From: BOG-908 sp965198825 | GTDB lineage: Bacteria > Pseudomonadota > Alphaproteobacteria > Acetobacterales > Acetobacteraceae | Assembly: GCA_965198825.1 (NCBI GenBank) | Contig: CBDAQB010000003.1 | Location: 124,001-188,000 of the forward strand | Direction of reading: 5' to 3' | Length of the DNA stretch: 64,000 nucleotides | Shown here: positions 42,751-59,928 of the stretch, in pieces | Position numbering within the stretch: position 1 is the stretch's first letter | Layout: each line of letters starts with the position of its first letter | Made by a program: the position numbers and the translations under genes | Notes under the pieces: generated by a model | Database searches by the model: none | Told to the model about the DNA's origin: nothing | The model's input: only the letters and a program-made list of their open reading frames with translations

Positions 42751-43728
42751 GTGCGTTATCAGCAAACAGGGTGGGTTCGTGGTTTGGTTGCGGGCGCTGG
42801 CTTGGTGCTCGGATCCATGGCGCCTGGTTACGCGGCTGATCCTATGCACGACATGGGCGCGGCTCCGGCCTTCACAGGCATAACCGGCTGGCTGAACTCG
42901 CCGCCGCTCACCATGGCGGCGTTGCGCGGAAAAGTCGTGCTCGTCGATTTCTGGGCCTATTCCTGCATCAACTGCATTCGCACCCTGCCTTTCCTCACCC
43001 GCTGGGAGCACGATTACAAGGATCGCGGCCTCGTCATCGTCGGCGTGCACGCGCCAGAGTTCCAGTTCGAGCACGACGCGAAGAATGTGCAGAACGCGAT
43101 CGACCGGTTCCACATCAACTACCCGGTGGCCTTGGACAACGACCTCGCCACCTGGAAGGCCTTCAACAACGAATATTGGCCGGCCGAATATCTAATCGAT
43201 CGCCAGGGGCACATCGTCTACAAGCATTTCGGCGAAGGCGAATACGACGTCACCGAGAACGCGATCCGCACCCTGCTTAACGCAGGCCCTGCCGTCGGCG
43301 CCGAGGCGGGCATGGATCTCGACAAGATCGGCTCGCCCGAGATGTATTTCGGCCTCGAGCGAGTGGAGGCATTGGCCAGTCCCGAGAGCCCGCAGCAGGG
43401 TGTTCACGATTACACCGCCCCGAAGACGCTGCACCTGAACAACTTCGCGCTCGAGGGCGCGTGGGACCTCTCGGGCGAGCACGCGACACTGGCGAAAGAC
43501 GGCGGCCGTATTGTTCTGCACTGCCGCTCGGGCAAGGTGTTCATGGTCGCGAGCAGCCCACAGCCGGCCAACTTGTCGGTCACCGTGGACGGCAAGCCGC
43601 AGCCTCCCGTCGTTGTGAAGGACAGCCGCCTCTACACGCTGTTCGACAGCACCGACTACGGCGAGCACACCGTGTCTGTCTCCATCGACAAGGCCGGCTT
43701 CGAAGCCTTCACCTTCACGTTTGGTTAG
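42751..43728 (+). CDS. Periplasmic TlpA/DipZ-like thioredoxin-fold protein
   Basis: A 325-residue exported protein. The GTG start at 42751 has GGGAGA 6 bases upstream and gives a signal peptide (GLVAGAGLVLGSMAPGYAA). A thioredoxin domain follows with the redox pair CINC in VDFWAYSCINCIRTLPFL. A C-terminal beta domain (about 200-325; LHLNNFALEGAWDLSGEHAT, VTVDGKP) matches the domain attached to DipZ proteins. It probably handles thiol-disulfide exchange in the periplasm; no DsbD/CcdA membrane partner lies next to it. It converges on the DNA glycosylase gene, 23 bp apart. Confidence 0.85.
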   Translation: MRYQQTGWVRGLVAGAGLVLGSMAPGYAADPMHDMGAAPAFTGITGWLNSPPLTMAALRGKVVLVDFWAYSCINCIRTLPFLTRWEHDYKDRGLVIVGVHAPEFQFEHDAKNVQNAIDRFHINYPVALDNDLATWKAFNNEYWPAEYLIDRQGHIVYKHFGEGEYDVTENAIRTLLNAGPAVGAEAGMDLDKIGSPEMYFGLERVEALASPESPQQGVHDYTAPKTLHLNNFALEGAWDLSGEHATLAKDGGRIVLHCRSGKVFMVASSPQPANLSVTVDGKPQPPVVVKDSRLYTLFDSTDYGEHTVSVSIDKAGFEAFTFTFG

Positions 43729-43751
43729 CTGGGCGGCTGGCGGCGGCTTCG

Positions 43752-44594
43752 TCAGAGCACCTGGCAGGTCGCGCACCAGTATAGGGTGCGCCCGCCCATG
43801 GCCTCCGCCAGCACCGGGTCTCCGCAGACGAGGCACGGTTTTCCGGCCCGATGCGCAACATAGGTGTTGCCTACCCGGCCCTTGCCTTTCATTCGGCCTG
43901 ACTTTTCGACGGTGACGATGCGGCCGGTGCGCACCCCATCCTCGAGGAGCAAGGTCAGATCCTTCCAGAGCGCCTTCCAGGCTTTCGGCTTCAGGCTGTT
44001 GCCCGGGTGGTGCGGATTGAGGCGTGCGCGGAACAGCAGTTCGGCGCGGTAGATGTTGCCTATGCCGGCGATGATGTCCTGCCTCATGAGAAGCAGCCCC
44101 AATGCCGTGCGGGAGGCGTGCAGCGTGCGGTAGGCGTGAGGGGGATCGGCATCGGCGCGAAGCGGATCCTCGCCCAATGCCGCCATGGCCCCTGCCTTTT
44201 CTGGCGCCGTGATGATGGCGCAGGCGGTGGGCCCGCTGAGGTCTGCGACATGGCGGCCGGCGACAAGCCGGAGCCGCACGGCGCCGCGCGGCTCTGGCGG
44301 AAACGCCGCCTCATCGTCTGTCGCGGCGCGGTTACGCCGGCCGATCCCTTCGAGGCCCTCGCCTGCAAACCGCCACATGCCGTAGAGGCCCAGATGCACG
44401 CGCAGCCAGATATCGCCCGAGAAACCGATGAACATCTGCTTGCCCTGTGCTTCCGCGCTCTCCAGGATGTGCCCGTCGATGGCGGCGGCGCCCTCGGCGA
44501 AACGACCTTGTGGACTGGAGGCATCGACCTGCTTCCCGGCGAACTGCGCGCAAAAAGCCCGGGCGAGGCGATGGACCGTATGGCCCTCAGGCAT
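43752..44594 (-). CDS. nei: Fpg/Nei-family DNA glycosylase (Nei-type)
   Basis: A 280-residue base-excision-repair enzyme. The N-terminal MPEGHTVHRLAR carries catalytic Pro2 and Glu3; the P-E-G-H-T form is typical of Nei (endonuclease VIII) branches. A helix-two-turn-helix (DIIAGIGNIYRAELLFRARL) and a C-terminal zinc finger (KPCLVCGDPV ... TLYWCATCQ) complete the family layout. It excises oxidised pyrimidines and nicks the abasic site. Fpg versus Nei cannot be settled beyond the N-terminal motif. It is divergent from the rplK promoter. Confidence 0.88.
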   Translation of the reverse strand: MPEGHTVHRLARAFCAQFAGKQVDASSPQGRFAEGAAAIDGHILESAEAQGKQMFIGFSGDIWLRVHLGLYGMWRFAGEGLEGIGRRNRAATDDEAAFPPEPRGAVRLRLVAGRHVADLSGPTACAIITAPEKAGAMAALGEDPLRADADPPHAYRTLHASRTALGLLLMRQDIIAGIGNIYRAELLFRARLNPHHPGNSLKPKAWKALWKDLTLLLEDGVRTGRIVTVEKSGRMKGKGRVGNTYVAHRAGKPCLVCGDPVLAEAMGGRTLYWCATCQVL

Positions 44595-44624
44595 ATGTCG
44601 TGCAATTCACGGCAGGCTTCTTCC

Positions 44625-44653
44625 TTGACAGCAGTTCGGCGCAGGCCTAAAGG
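44625..44653 (+). promoter_or_regulatory. Candidate promoter of the rplK operon
   Basis: A perfect -35 TTGACA (44625-44630) and a partial -10 TAAAGG (44648-44653) are 17 bases apart, 110 bp before the rplK start and downstream of the divergent nei start. Confidence 0.45.
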
Positions 44654-44763
44654 CCGGCGCTCATTTGGAACGCGGGAGATTTTCGCGGCGCAGGCATCCC
44701 CATGCCCAGCGTTGCAAAGATCGTTTGCACCACGGTCCTGCTTGCTCGAGGAGCCGGGATACC

Positions 44764-45198
44764 ATGGCCAAGAAGATTGTTGGCTACGTCAAGTTGCAGA
44801 TACCGGCCGGCAAGGCCAACCCGTCGCCGCCGGTCGGCCCGGCGCTCGGCCAGCGCGGCCTGAACATCATGCAGTTCTGCAAGGAGTTCAACGCGCGCAC
44901 GCAGGCCATGGAGCCAGGCATGCCGGTGCCAGTCGTGATCACCGCCTTCGGTGACCGCACCTTCAGCTTCATCACCAAGACGCCGCCGAACACCTACTTC
45001 ATCAAGAAGGCCGCCGGCATCACCGCGGGCAGCACGACCCCAGGCAAGGGTGCGACAGTCGGCCGCGTGACCATGACCCAGCTGCGCGAGATCGCCGCCC
45101 AGAAGATGGTGGACATGAACGCCAACGATGTGGACGGCGCCGTGCGCATGCTGGCCGGTTCCGCCCGTTCGATGGGCCTTTCGGTGGTGGAGGGCTAG
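44764..45198 (+). CDS. rplK: 50S ribosomal protein L11
   Basis: 144 residues: MAKKIVGYVKLQIPAGKANP, SPPVGPALGQRGLNIMQFCK, and TPPNTYFIKKAAG. It binds 23S rRNA at the GTPase-associated centre. ATG 44764 was chosen; the frame is open 99 bases further upstream without homology. It begins the rplK-rplA-rplJ-rplL-rpoB-rpoC run, but secE and nusG, its usual upstream neighbours, are absent here. Confidence 0.98.
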   Translation: MAKKIVGYVKLQIPAGKANPSPPVGPALGQRGLNIMQFCKEFNARTQAMEPGMPVPVVITAFGDRTFSFITKTPPNTYFIKKAAGITAGSTTPGKGATVGRVTMTQLREIAAQKMVDMNANDVDGAVRMLAGSARSMGLSVVEG

Positions 45199-45202
45199 AG
45201 CC

Positions 45203-45895
45203 ATGGCACACAACAAGCGTCTCGCCGCAGCCGAGAAGACCGTCGACCGCGCGCGCAACTACCCGCTTCCCGAAGCGGTGAGCCTCGTGAAGAGCAATGC
45301 GAAGGCCAAGTTCGACGAGACCATCGAGATTTCGATGAACCTCGGCATCGACCCGCGCCACGCCGACCAGATGGTGCGCGGCCTCATCAGCCTGCCAAAC
45401 GGCACGGGCAAGACGGTCCGCATCGGGGTGTTCGCCCGTGGCGCCAAGGCCGAGGAAGCCCTCGCCGCAGGCGCCGACGTCGTCGGCGCGGACGACCTCG
45501 CCGAGAAGGTGCAGGCCGGTGAAATCGCCTTCGACCGCTGCATCGCCACACCCGACATGATGGGCCTCGTTGGCCGCCTGGGTAAGATCCTCGGCCCGCG
45601 CGGCCTGATGCCGAACCCCAAGCTCGGCACGGTCACCATGGACGTCAAAGGCGCCGTCGCCGCAGCCAAGGCCGGCCAGGTCGAGTTCCGCGCCGAGAAG
45701 GCTGGCATCGTGCATGCCGGCATCGGCAAGGCCTCGTTCGACGATCAGAAGCTGCTGGAGAACATCCACGCTTTCGTGGACGCCATCCAGAAGGCCAAGC
45801 CGACCGGCGCCAAGGGCACCTATGTGCAGAAGGCCTCGCTGAGCTCGTCGATGGGTCCAGGCCTCCGCCTGGACGTGGCGACGCTCGCCGGCTGA
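45203..45895 (+). CDS. rplA: 50S ribosomal protein L1
   Basis: 230 residues: MAHNKRLAAAEKTVDRARNY, LGIDPRHADQMVRG, LGPRGLMPNPKLGTVT. It forms the L1 stalk at the E site and is the usual translational repressor of the L11 operon. The start is 4 bases after the rplK stop. Confidence 0.98.
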   Translation: MAHNKRLAAAEKTVDRARNYPLPEAVSLVKSNAKAKFDETIEISMNLGIDPRHADQMVRGLISLPNGTGKTVRIGVFARGAKAEEALAAGADVVGADDLAEKVQAGEIAFDRCIATPDMMGLVGRLGKILGPRGLMPNPKLGTVTMDVKGAVAAAKAGQVEFRAEKAGIVHAGIGKASFDDQKLLENIHAFVDAIQKAKPTGAKGTYVQKASLSSSMGPGLRLDVATLAG

Positions 45896-46154
45896 ACGAA
45901 ATACGCCTGCCAGCCGCAAGGTCGGCAGGCGGACAGGGATGGTTTCGGCCATCTCGCAACCTGTCCAAGACCGCACGTCGTCTCCCAGGAGACAGTAAAG
46001 GGGCTCTGCTCCGCGCGCGGGAGACGGGAGGACCGGATGCCGAAAGGCCGATGGTGGTTCCGACTTCAGGACAGGCGAACCGGGCTGGTCGAAAGGCCGG
46101 CCTTTGGGCAACCCGGTCTCTTGCACTTGCAGGAGACCACGAAGGAGACGGGAT
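45896..46154 (+). promoter_or_regulatory. rplJ leader region
   Basis: A 259-bp untranslated gap in a ribosomal operon. The first half contains a strong hairpin (CGCCTGCC...GGCAGGCG near 45903-45931). The second half is rich in GGAG/GGGA and self-complementary blocks, as expected of the L10(L12)4-binding leader that represses rplJL translation. The specific kink-turn was not modelled. Confidence 0.5.
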
Positions 46155-46691
46155 TTGGACCGTACGGAGAAGCGAGAGTTCGTCTCGTCACTCGCGGCCG
46201 TCTTCGCAGAGACGTCGATGGTTGTCGTCACCCGCAATAACGGGCTGACGGTTGCCGAAGTGACCGATCTGCGTAGGCGTATGCGGGCGGCTGGCGCGAA
46301 CTTCAAAGTCGCCAAGAACCGTCTGGCCGTCCTCGCTCTGGATGGGACCCGATTCGATAGCATTGCCCCCATGCTGAAGGGACCTACCGCGCTCGCCTGG
46401 GCGCGCGATCCCGTGGCTGTGGCCAAGGTCGCTATCGAGTTCGCCAAGACCAACGAGAAGCTGGTGGTGATCGGCGGTGCGCTCGGAACTCAGACGCTCG
46501 ATGCGGCTGGGGTTAAGGCGCTGTCCGATCTGCCGTCGCTGGATACGCTGCGTGCCGGGCTGCTGGGGATGCTTGCCACCCCCGCGACCAGGATCGCAGG
46601 CGTGCTCCAGGCGCCGGCCGGCCAGCTCGCGCGGGTCTTCGCGGCCTATGCCAAGCGAGACGACGAGACGCACGAGGCGGAAGCAGCCTGA
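46155..46691 (+). CDS. rplJ: 50S ribosomal protein L10
   Basis: 178 residues starting at TTG 46155 (MDRTEKREFVSSLAAVFAET), chosen because AAGGAG lies 7 bases upstream; the upstream ATG at 46104 would add unrelated residues. Also visible are MVVVTRNNGLTVAEVTDLRR and NFKVAKNRLAVLAL. L10 anchors L7/L12 dimers to the ribosomal stalk. Confidence 0.95.
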   Translation: MDRTEKREFVSSLAAVFAETSMVVVTRNNGLTVAEVTDLRRRMRAAGANFKVAKNRLAVLALDGTRFDSIAPMLKGPTALAWARDPVAVAKVAIEFAKTNEKLVVIGGALGTQTLDAAGVKALSDLPSLDTLRAGLLGMLATPATRIAGVLQAPAGQLARVFAAYAKRDDETHEAEAA

Positions 46692-46769
46692 ATTATGGAC
46701 GGGCACCCTCGTCCTGAGGGCCCCCGTCTTGCATGGAACCAACCAAACGCTACTTAGTGGAGCAAGATA

Positions 46770-47153
46770 ATGGCCGACCTGACCAAGCTTGTGGACGAGC
46801 TGTCCACCCTCACCGTGCTCGAAGCTGCCGAGCTTTCGAAAATGCTGGAAGAGAAGTGGGGCGTTTCCGCCGCCGCTCCTGTGGCCGTTGCCGCAGCGGC
46901 TCCTGCCGGCGGTGGCGCTGCCGCAGCCCCTGCCGAAGAGCAGACCGAGTTCACCGTGATCCTCGCCAAGGCCGGCGACAAGAAGATCAACGTGATTAAG
47001 GAAATCCGCACCATCACCGGTCTCGGGCTGAAGGAAGCCAAGGACCTGGTCGAAGGCGCGCCGAAGACGGTCAAGGAAGCCGTTTCCAAGGACGACGCTG
47101 CGAAGATCAAGAAGGTGCTGGAAGAGCAGGGCGCTTCTGTCGAGATCAAGTAG
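46770..47153 (+). CDS. rplL: 50S ribosomal protein L7/L12
   Basis: 127 residues: MADLTKLVDELSTLTVLEAA, a Pro/Ala hinge, EQTEFTVILAKAGDKKINV and GLGLKEAKDLVEGAPKTVKE. It binds translation GTPases on the stalk. Full length. Confidence 0.98.
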   Translation: MADLTKLVDELSTLTVLEAAELSKMLEEKWGVSAAAPVAVAAAAPAGGGAAAAPAEEQTEFTVILAKAGDKKINVIKEIRTITGLGLKEAKDLVEGAPKTVKEAVSKDDAAKIKKVLEEQGASVEIK

Positions 47154-47204
47154 TTTGCATTGCCTGCGGGCCGCTTCGGCGGCTGGCGGGTTTTGAGCTG
47201 AGGC

Positions 47205-47231
47205 GGGCGGGGATCGCGATGATCCCCGCCC
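47205..47231 (+). terminator. Hairpin between rplL and rpoB (attenuator-like)
   Basis: An 11-bp perfect stem (GGCGGGGATC/GATCCCCGCC plus one pair) with a 5-base loop, followed by a short CCTTCT. It resembles the partial terminator known upstream of rpoB in other bacteria that lowers rpoBC expression relative to the ribosomal genes. Confidence 0.55.
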
Positions 47232-47308
47232 CTTCTGCCGTTGCGTAATTCGATACTCGATCTTCCGGCCGGTGGCCGGCGGATCAACAGGATGGGGCAA
47301 GATATCTG

Positions 47309-51481
<4,173 letters not shown>

Positions 51482-51493
51482 GAAAGGAAGAAC

Positions 51494-51603
51494 TTCTTTT
51501 TTGAAAAAAAGAAGCAAAAAACTTTTGGACCGAAGGCCGGGCGTTTCCACGATCTCGGTCCCGGGTCGCAAAAGTTTTTTGGTTCTTTTTTTCAAAAAAG
51601 AAC
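51494..51603. repeat. Long A/T-tract inverted repeat, copy 2, between rpoB and rpoC
   Basis: Arms TTCTTTTTTGAAAAAAAGAA plus GCAAAAAACTTTTGG and its complement enclose about 40 bases of GC-rich spacer. The arms match copy 1 at 38531-38642 closely; the spacers do not. It fills almost the whole rpoB-rpoC gap, ending 31 bp before rpoC. Confidence 0.88.
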
Positions 51604-51634
51604 TGCTTTCCTTATCTCCCCATAAGGAGCTCCC

Positions 51635-55795
<4,161 letters not shown>

Positions 55796-55805
55796 GGAGA
55801 GAAGG

Positions 55806-55860
55806 CCAGGGGCTCTGCCCCTGGACCCCGCTGGGGCCTGGAGGCCCCAGACCCCCTTTC
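55806..55860 (+). terminator. Double-hairpin terminator after rpoC
   Basis: Two perfect hairpins (CCAGGGGC-TCT-GCCCCTGG at 55806-55824 and CTGGGGCC-TGGA-GGCCCCAG at 55831-55850) are followed by ACCCCCTTTC. Its position right after the stop codon of the long rpl-rpo operon supports a transcription end. Confidence 0.65.
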
Positions 55861-55954
55861 TTATAGGCAAGCGGGCTTTGCAGGGGTGATCAGCGCAGAT
55901 GCTCGAACACTTCGAAGTCGGGCTCACATGGCCTTCAAATTAGCCCGCTACAGG

Positions 55955-55983
55955 TTGACTAAGCTTTGATACCCGACTAGAGA
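55955..55983 (+). promoter_or_regulatory. Candidate promoter of the str operon
   Basis: TTGACT (-35) and TAGAGA (-10) with 17-base spacing, about 175 bp before rpsL. The 361-bp gap between rpoC and rpsL (55796-56156) otherwise holds the terminator above and no gene. Confidence 0.4.
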
Positions 55984-56156
55984 CTGCGCCCTCGGCCACC
56001 CCCGGTTTCGGGGCGGCTACCAGATTTGGATACCAGAGCATCGGGCGCCGTCACCCCGCAAGGTGGCCAAGGCCGGACGCACTTACCACAACCCGGGCAG
56101 GGTGGGGCGACCCATCAGGTGCGGGCCATGATCGTTGAGGATTGGAACGAGCGCGT

Positions 56157-56528
56157 ATGCCGACGATTAACCAGTTGATCGCCAACGGGCGCGAACCGGC
56201 GGCGAAGCGGAACAAGGTTCCCGCCCTCCAGGGGTGCCCGCAGAAGCGCGGCGTCTGCACGCGCGTCTACACAACGACGCCGAAGAAGCCGAACTCCGCC
56301 CTCCGTAAGGTCGCCAAGGTGCGCCTGACGAACGGCTACGAGGTCGTGAGCTACATCCCCGGCGAAGGCCATAATTTGCAGGAGCACAGCGTTGTGCTCA
56401 TCCGCGGCGGCCGCGTGAAGGACCTTCCCGGCGTGCGCTACCACATCCTGCGCGGCGTGCTTGACACGCAGGGCCTGCCGAAGCGCCGCAAGCGCCGGTC
56501 GCTCTACGGCGCCAAGCGTCCGAAGTAG
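56157..56528 (+). CDS. rpsL: 30S ribosomal protein S12
   Basis: 123 residues: MPTINQLIANGREPAAKRNK, CTRVYTTTPKKPNSALRKVA and GGRVKDLPGVRYHILRG. The streptomycin-site lysines are wild type. ATG 56157 is used; the TTG 15 bases upstream is in frame but unlikely. It starts the str cluster. Confidence 0.98.
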   Translation: MPTINQLIANGREPAAKRNKVPALQGCPQKRGVCTRVYTTTPKKPNSALRKVAKVRLTNGYEVVSYIPGEGHNLQEHSVVLIRGGRVKDLPGVRYHILRGVLDTQGLPKRRKRRSLYGAKRPK

Positions 56529-56539
56529 GAGAGGGACCG

Positions 56540-57016
56540 ATGAGCCGCCGCCGCCGCGCCGTAAAGCGCGAAATCCTGCCCGATCCGAAGTTCGGGGACG
56601 TCGTCATCACGCGCTTCATGAATGCGCTCATGTATGACGGCAAGAAGTCCGCCGCCGAAGGCATCGTTTATGGTGCGCTCGACGTGATGAAGAAGCGCGG
56701 CGGGGCCGCCGCCGATCCGGTCCGCATGTTCCACGAGGCGCTGGACAACGTGAAGCCGGCCGTCGAGGTGCGCTCGCGACGCGTCGGTGGTGCCACCTAC
56801 CAGGTGCCTGTCGAAGTTCGCGTCGAGCGCCGCCAGGCGCTGGCGATCCGCTGGCTGATCGATGCGGCGCGCAAGCGCGGCGAGCACACCATGGAAGACC
56901 GGCTCTCTAACGAGCTGCTCGACGCGGTGAACAACCGCGGTTCCGCGGTGAAGAAGCGTGAAGACACTCATCGTATGGCCGAAGCCAACAAGGCGTTCAG
57001 CCATTACCGCTGGTAG
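56540..57016 (+). CDS. rpsG: 30S ribosomal protein S7
   Basis: 158 residues: MSRRRRAVKREILPDPKFGD, VEVRSRRVGGATYQVPVEVR and MAEANKAFSHYRW. It nucleates assembly of the 30S head and often represses the str operon. It is 11 bp after rpsL. fusA, the usual next gene, is missing and tuf follows directly. Confidence 0.98.
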   Translation: MSRRRRAVKREILPDPKFGDVVITRFMNALMYDGKKSAAEGIVYGALDVMKKRGGAAADPVRMFHEALDNVKPAVEVRSRRVGGATYQVPVEVRVERRQALAIRWLIDAARKRGEHTMEDRLSNELLDAVNNRGSAVKKREDTHRMAEANKAFSHYRW

Positions 57017-57073
57017 ATGAGGCGCTGTTAATTAAACCCCTGACCCGCACAGGCGGGCGACGGAGAGACGACG

Positions 57074-58261
57074 ATGGCGAAGGTTAAATTCGAGCGGAAC
57101 AAGCCGCACTGCAACATCGGCACCATTGGTCACGTGGACCATGGCAAGACATCGCTGACGGCAGCAATCACCAAGGTGCTTGCGAAGTCCGGTGGCGCCA
57201 CCTTCACGGCCTACGACCAGATCGACAAGGCCCCTGAGGAGCGCGCGCGCGGCATCACCATCTCCACGGCGCACGTGGAGTATGAGACCAAAAACCGCCA
57301 CTACGCCCACGTCGATTGCCCGGGCCACGCTGACTACGTGAAGAACATGATCACCGGTGCTGCCCAGATGGACGGCGCGATCCTGGTTGTGTCCGCCGCC
57401 GATGGTCCTATGCCGCAGACACGCGAGCACATCCTCCTCGCCCGCCAGGTGGGCGTGCCGGCGCTGGTCGTGTTCCTCAACAAGATGGACCTCGCCGACC
57501 CCGAACTGGTCGAGCTGGTCGAACTCGAAGTGCGTGACCTGCTCACGAGCTACCAGTTCCCGGGAGACGACATCCCCATCATCCACGGCTCCGCGGTGTG
57601 CGCCCTCGAAGGCAAGCAGCCGGAGATCGGCGAAGAGGCCGTTCTCAAGCTGATGGAAGCCGTTGACAGCTACATCCCGCAGCCAGAGCGCGCGATCGAC
57701 CGTCCGTTCCTGATGCCGATCGAAGACGTGTTCTCCATCTCCGGCCGCGGCACCGTTGTCACCGGCCGCGTCGAGCGTGGCATCGTGAACGTCGGCGACG
57801 AAGTCGAAATCGTCGGCATCAAGAACACCGTCAAGACGATCGTCACCGGCGTCGAGATGTTCCGCAAGCTGCTCGACCGCGGAGAGGCCGGCGACAACAT
57901 CGGCGCGCTGCTTCGTGGCACGAAGCGTGAGGACGTCGAGCGCGGCCAGGTTCTGGCAAAGCCCGGCACCATTACGCCGCACAAGAAGTTCAAGGCGGAA
58001 GCCTACGTGCTGACGAAGGAAGAGGGCGGCCGCCATACGCCATTCTTCACCAATTATCGTCCGCAGTTCTACTTCCGCACGACCGACGTGACGGGCGTGG
58101 TGCAGCTTCCCGAAGGCGTCGAGATGGTGATGCCTGGCGATAACGTGTCGATGGATGTCGAGCTGATCCAGCCGATCGCCATGGACGAAGGCCTCCGCTT
58201 CGCTATCCGCGAAGGTGGCCGCACCGTCGGCGCCGGCGTGGTTGCCAAGATTTCCGACTGA
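57074..58261 (+). CDS. tuf: Translation elongation factor Tu
   Basis: 395 residues with the GTPase motifs GHVDHGKT (G1), RARGITI (G2), DCPGHADYVKNMI (G3), NKMDL (G4) and the SAV-type G5. It delivers aminoacyl-tRNA to the ribosome. It is 57 bp after rpsG and upstream of rpsJ, linking the str and S10 blocks. Confidence 0.99.
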   Translation: MAKVKFERNKPHCNIGTIGHVDHGKTSLTAAITKVLAKSGGATFTAYDQIDKAPEERARGITISTAHVEYETKNRHYAHVDCPGHADYVKNMITGAAQMDGAILVVSAADGPMPQTREHILLARQVGVPALVVFLNKMDLADPELVELVELEVRDLLTSYQFPGDDIPIIHGSAVCALEGKQPEIGEEAVLKLMEAVDSYIPQPERAIDRPFLMPIEDVFSISGRGTVVTGRVERGIVNVGDEVEIVGIKNTVKTIVTGVEMFRKLLDRGEAGDNIGALLRGTKREDVERGQVLAKPGTITPHKKFKAEAYVLTKEEGGRHTPFFTNYRPQFYFRTTDVTGVVQLPEGVEMVMPGDNVSMDVELIQPIAMDEGLRFAIREGGRTVGAGVVAKISD

Positions 58262-58297
58262 CGCTGGCTGGCCCCGAACCTGGATAAGTAGAAGACC

Positions 58298-58606
58298 ATG
58301 GACAACCAGAACATCCGCATTCGCCTGAAGGCGTATGATCACCGCGTGCTGGACAACAGCACGAAGGAGATCGTCAACACGGCGAAGCGTACGGGTGCGC
58401 GGGTTCGGGGTCCAATCCCGCTGCCGACGCATATCGAACGGTTCACGGTGAACCGTTCGCCTCACGTGGATAAGAAAAGCCGCGAGCAGTTCGAAATCCG
58501 AACCCACCGCCGCCTCCTCGACATCGTCGAACCCACGCCGCAAACGGTGGACGCGCTGATGAAGCTCGACCTCGCCGCTGGCGTGGACGTCGAGATCAAG
58601 ATCTGA
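58298..58606 (+). CDS. rpsJ: 30S ribosomal protein S10
   Basis: 102 residues: MDNQNIRIRLKAYDHRVLDN, VRGPIPLPTHIERFTVNRSP, RLLDIVEPTPQTVDALM. It is also NusE, a transcription antitermination partner. First gene of the S10 block. Confidence 0.98.
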   Translation: MDNQNIRIRLKAYDHRVLDNSTKEIVNTAKRTGARVRGPIPLPTHIERFTVNRSPHVDKKSREQFEIRTHRRLLDIVEPTPQTVDALMKLDLAAGVDVEIKI

Positions 58607-58628
58607 AGTATCGAGACGAGAACGCATC

Positions 58629-59303
58629 ATGCGCACCGGTTTGATAGCAACGAAGCTGGGCATGACCCGCATCTTCAAGGATGACGGGACCCATGTCCCC
58701 GTTACCGTCCTGCACCTCGACGAGGTTCAGGTGGTGGATGTGCGCACCGAGGAGCGCGACGGCTACACCGCCGTTCAGCTCGGCACCGTCATGGCGAAAG
58801 TGAAGAACGTCTCCAAGGCAAACCGCGGCCACTTTGCCCGGGTCAAGGTCGAGCCACGCAAGAAGCTCGTGGAGTTCCGCGTGGCGGCCGATGCCGTGCT
58901 AGAGCCTGGCGCTGTCGTGACAGCCGCGCATTTCGTCGCCGGCCAGAAGGTCGATGTTACCGGCACCTCGAAGGGCAAAGGTTTTGCCGGTGCGATGAAG
59001 CGCTGGAACTTCCGCGGCCTCGAGGCGAGCCACGGCGTGTCCGTCAGCCATCGTAGCCACGGTTCGACTGGTAACCGCCAGGATCCAGGCAAGACCTTCA
59101 AGAACAAAAAGATGGCCGGACACATGGGCCAGGATCGCATCACGACGCAGAACCTCGAAATCGCCCGCGTCGATGTCGAGAAGAACCTGATCATGGTGCG
59201 CGGCGCGATCCCCGGCGCTCCCGGCGATTTTGTCCTCGTGCGTGATGCGGTCAAGCGGGCCCGGCATGCCGATGCGCCTTACCCTGCAGCGCTCGCGGGC
59301 TGA
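58629..59303 (+). CDS. rplC: 50S ribosomal protein L3
   Basis: 224 residues: MRTGLIATKLGMTRIFKDDG, SKGKGFAGAMKRWNFRG, SHRSHGSTGNRQDPGKTFKN, then MAGHMG. It is an early 50S assembly protein near the peptidyl-transferase centre and contains the Gln often methylated by PrmB. Confidence 0.98.
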   Translation: MRTGLIATKLGMTRIFKDDGTHVPVTVLHLDEVQVVDVRTEERDGYTAVQLGTVMAKVKNVSKANRGHFARVKVEPRKKLVEFRVAADAVLEPGAVVTAAHFVAGQKVDVTGTSKGKGFAGAMKRWNFRGLEASHGVSVSHRSHGSTGNRQDPGKTFKNKKMAGHMGQDRITTQNLEIARVDVEKNLIMVRGAIPGAPGDFVLVRDAVKRARHADAPYPAALAG

Positions 59304-59313
59304 GGAACGGACA

Positions 59314-59928
59314 ATGAAGCTCAACATCACCACTCTCGACAACGGCACCGCCGGCGAAGCCGACCTGCCGGACGAGATCTTCGCCGCCACGCCTCGCGCC
59401 GACATCATGGCGCGCGTGGTTCACTGGCAGCTGGCCAAGCGTCGCTCTGGCAACCACAAGGCCAAGGGCATGGGCGAAGTCTCAGGCACCACCAAGAAGC
59501 CTTACAAGCAGAAGGGCACGGGCAACGCGCGTCAGGGCAGCTTGCGCTCGCCGCAGTTCCGCACTGGTGGCGTCGTTCACGGCCCCGTCGTGCGCGACCA
59601 TGGCTACGATCTTCCGAAGAAGATCCGCCGCCTAGGCCTGATCAGCGCGCTGTCGCAGAAACAGGCGGAAGGCAAGCTCATCGTCCTCGACGCCGCAACC
59701 AGCGGCCCGAAGACGAAGGATCTCGCTGCTCGCCTGAAGGTGCTCGGCTGGCACTCGGTTCTGATCATCGATCACACGGTGCACGCGGATTTCCTACGCG
59801 CCAGCGCGAACATCCACCGAGTGGACGTGCTGCCGACGATCGGTGCGAACGTTTACGACATCCTGCAGCATGACGTGCTGGCGGTGACCACGGCCGCGAT
59901 TGAAGGTCTGAGGGAGCGTCTGGCATGA
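59314..59928 (+). CDS. rplD: 50S ribosomal protein L4
   Basis: 204 residues from ATG 59314 (MKLNITTLDNGTAGEADLPD), 10 bp after rplC. The exit-tunnel loop KPYKQKGTGNARQGSLRSPQ is intact. In other bacteria L4 regulates the S10 operon. Confidence 0.97.
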   Translation: MKLNITTLDNGTAGEADLPDEIFAATPRADIMARVVHWQLAKRRSGNHKAKGMGEVSGTTKKPYKQKGTGNARQGSLRSPQFRTGGVVHGPVVRDHGYDLPKKIRRLGLISALSQKQAEGKLIVLDAATSGPKTKDLAARLKVLGWHSVLIIDHTVHADFLRASANIHRVDVLPTIGANVYDILQHDVLAVTTAAIEGLRERLA

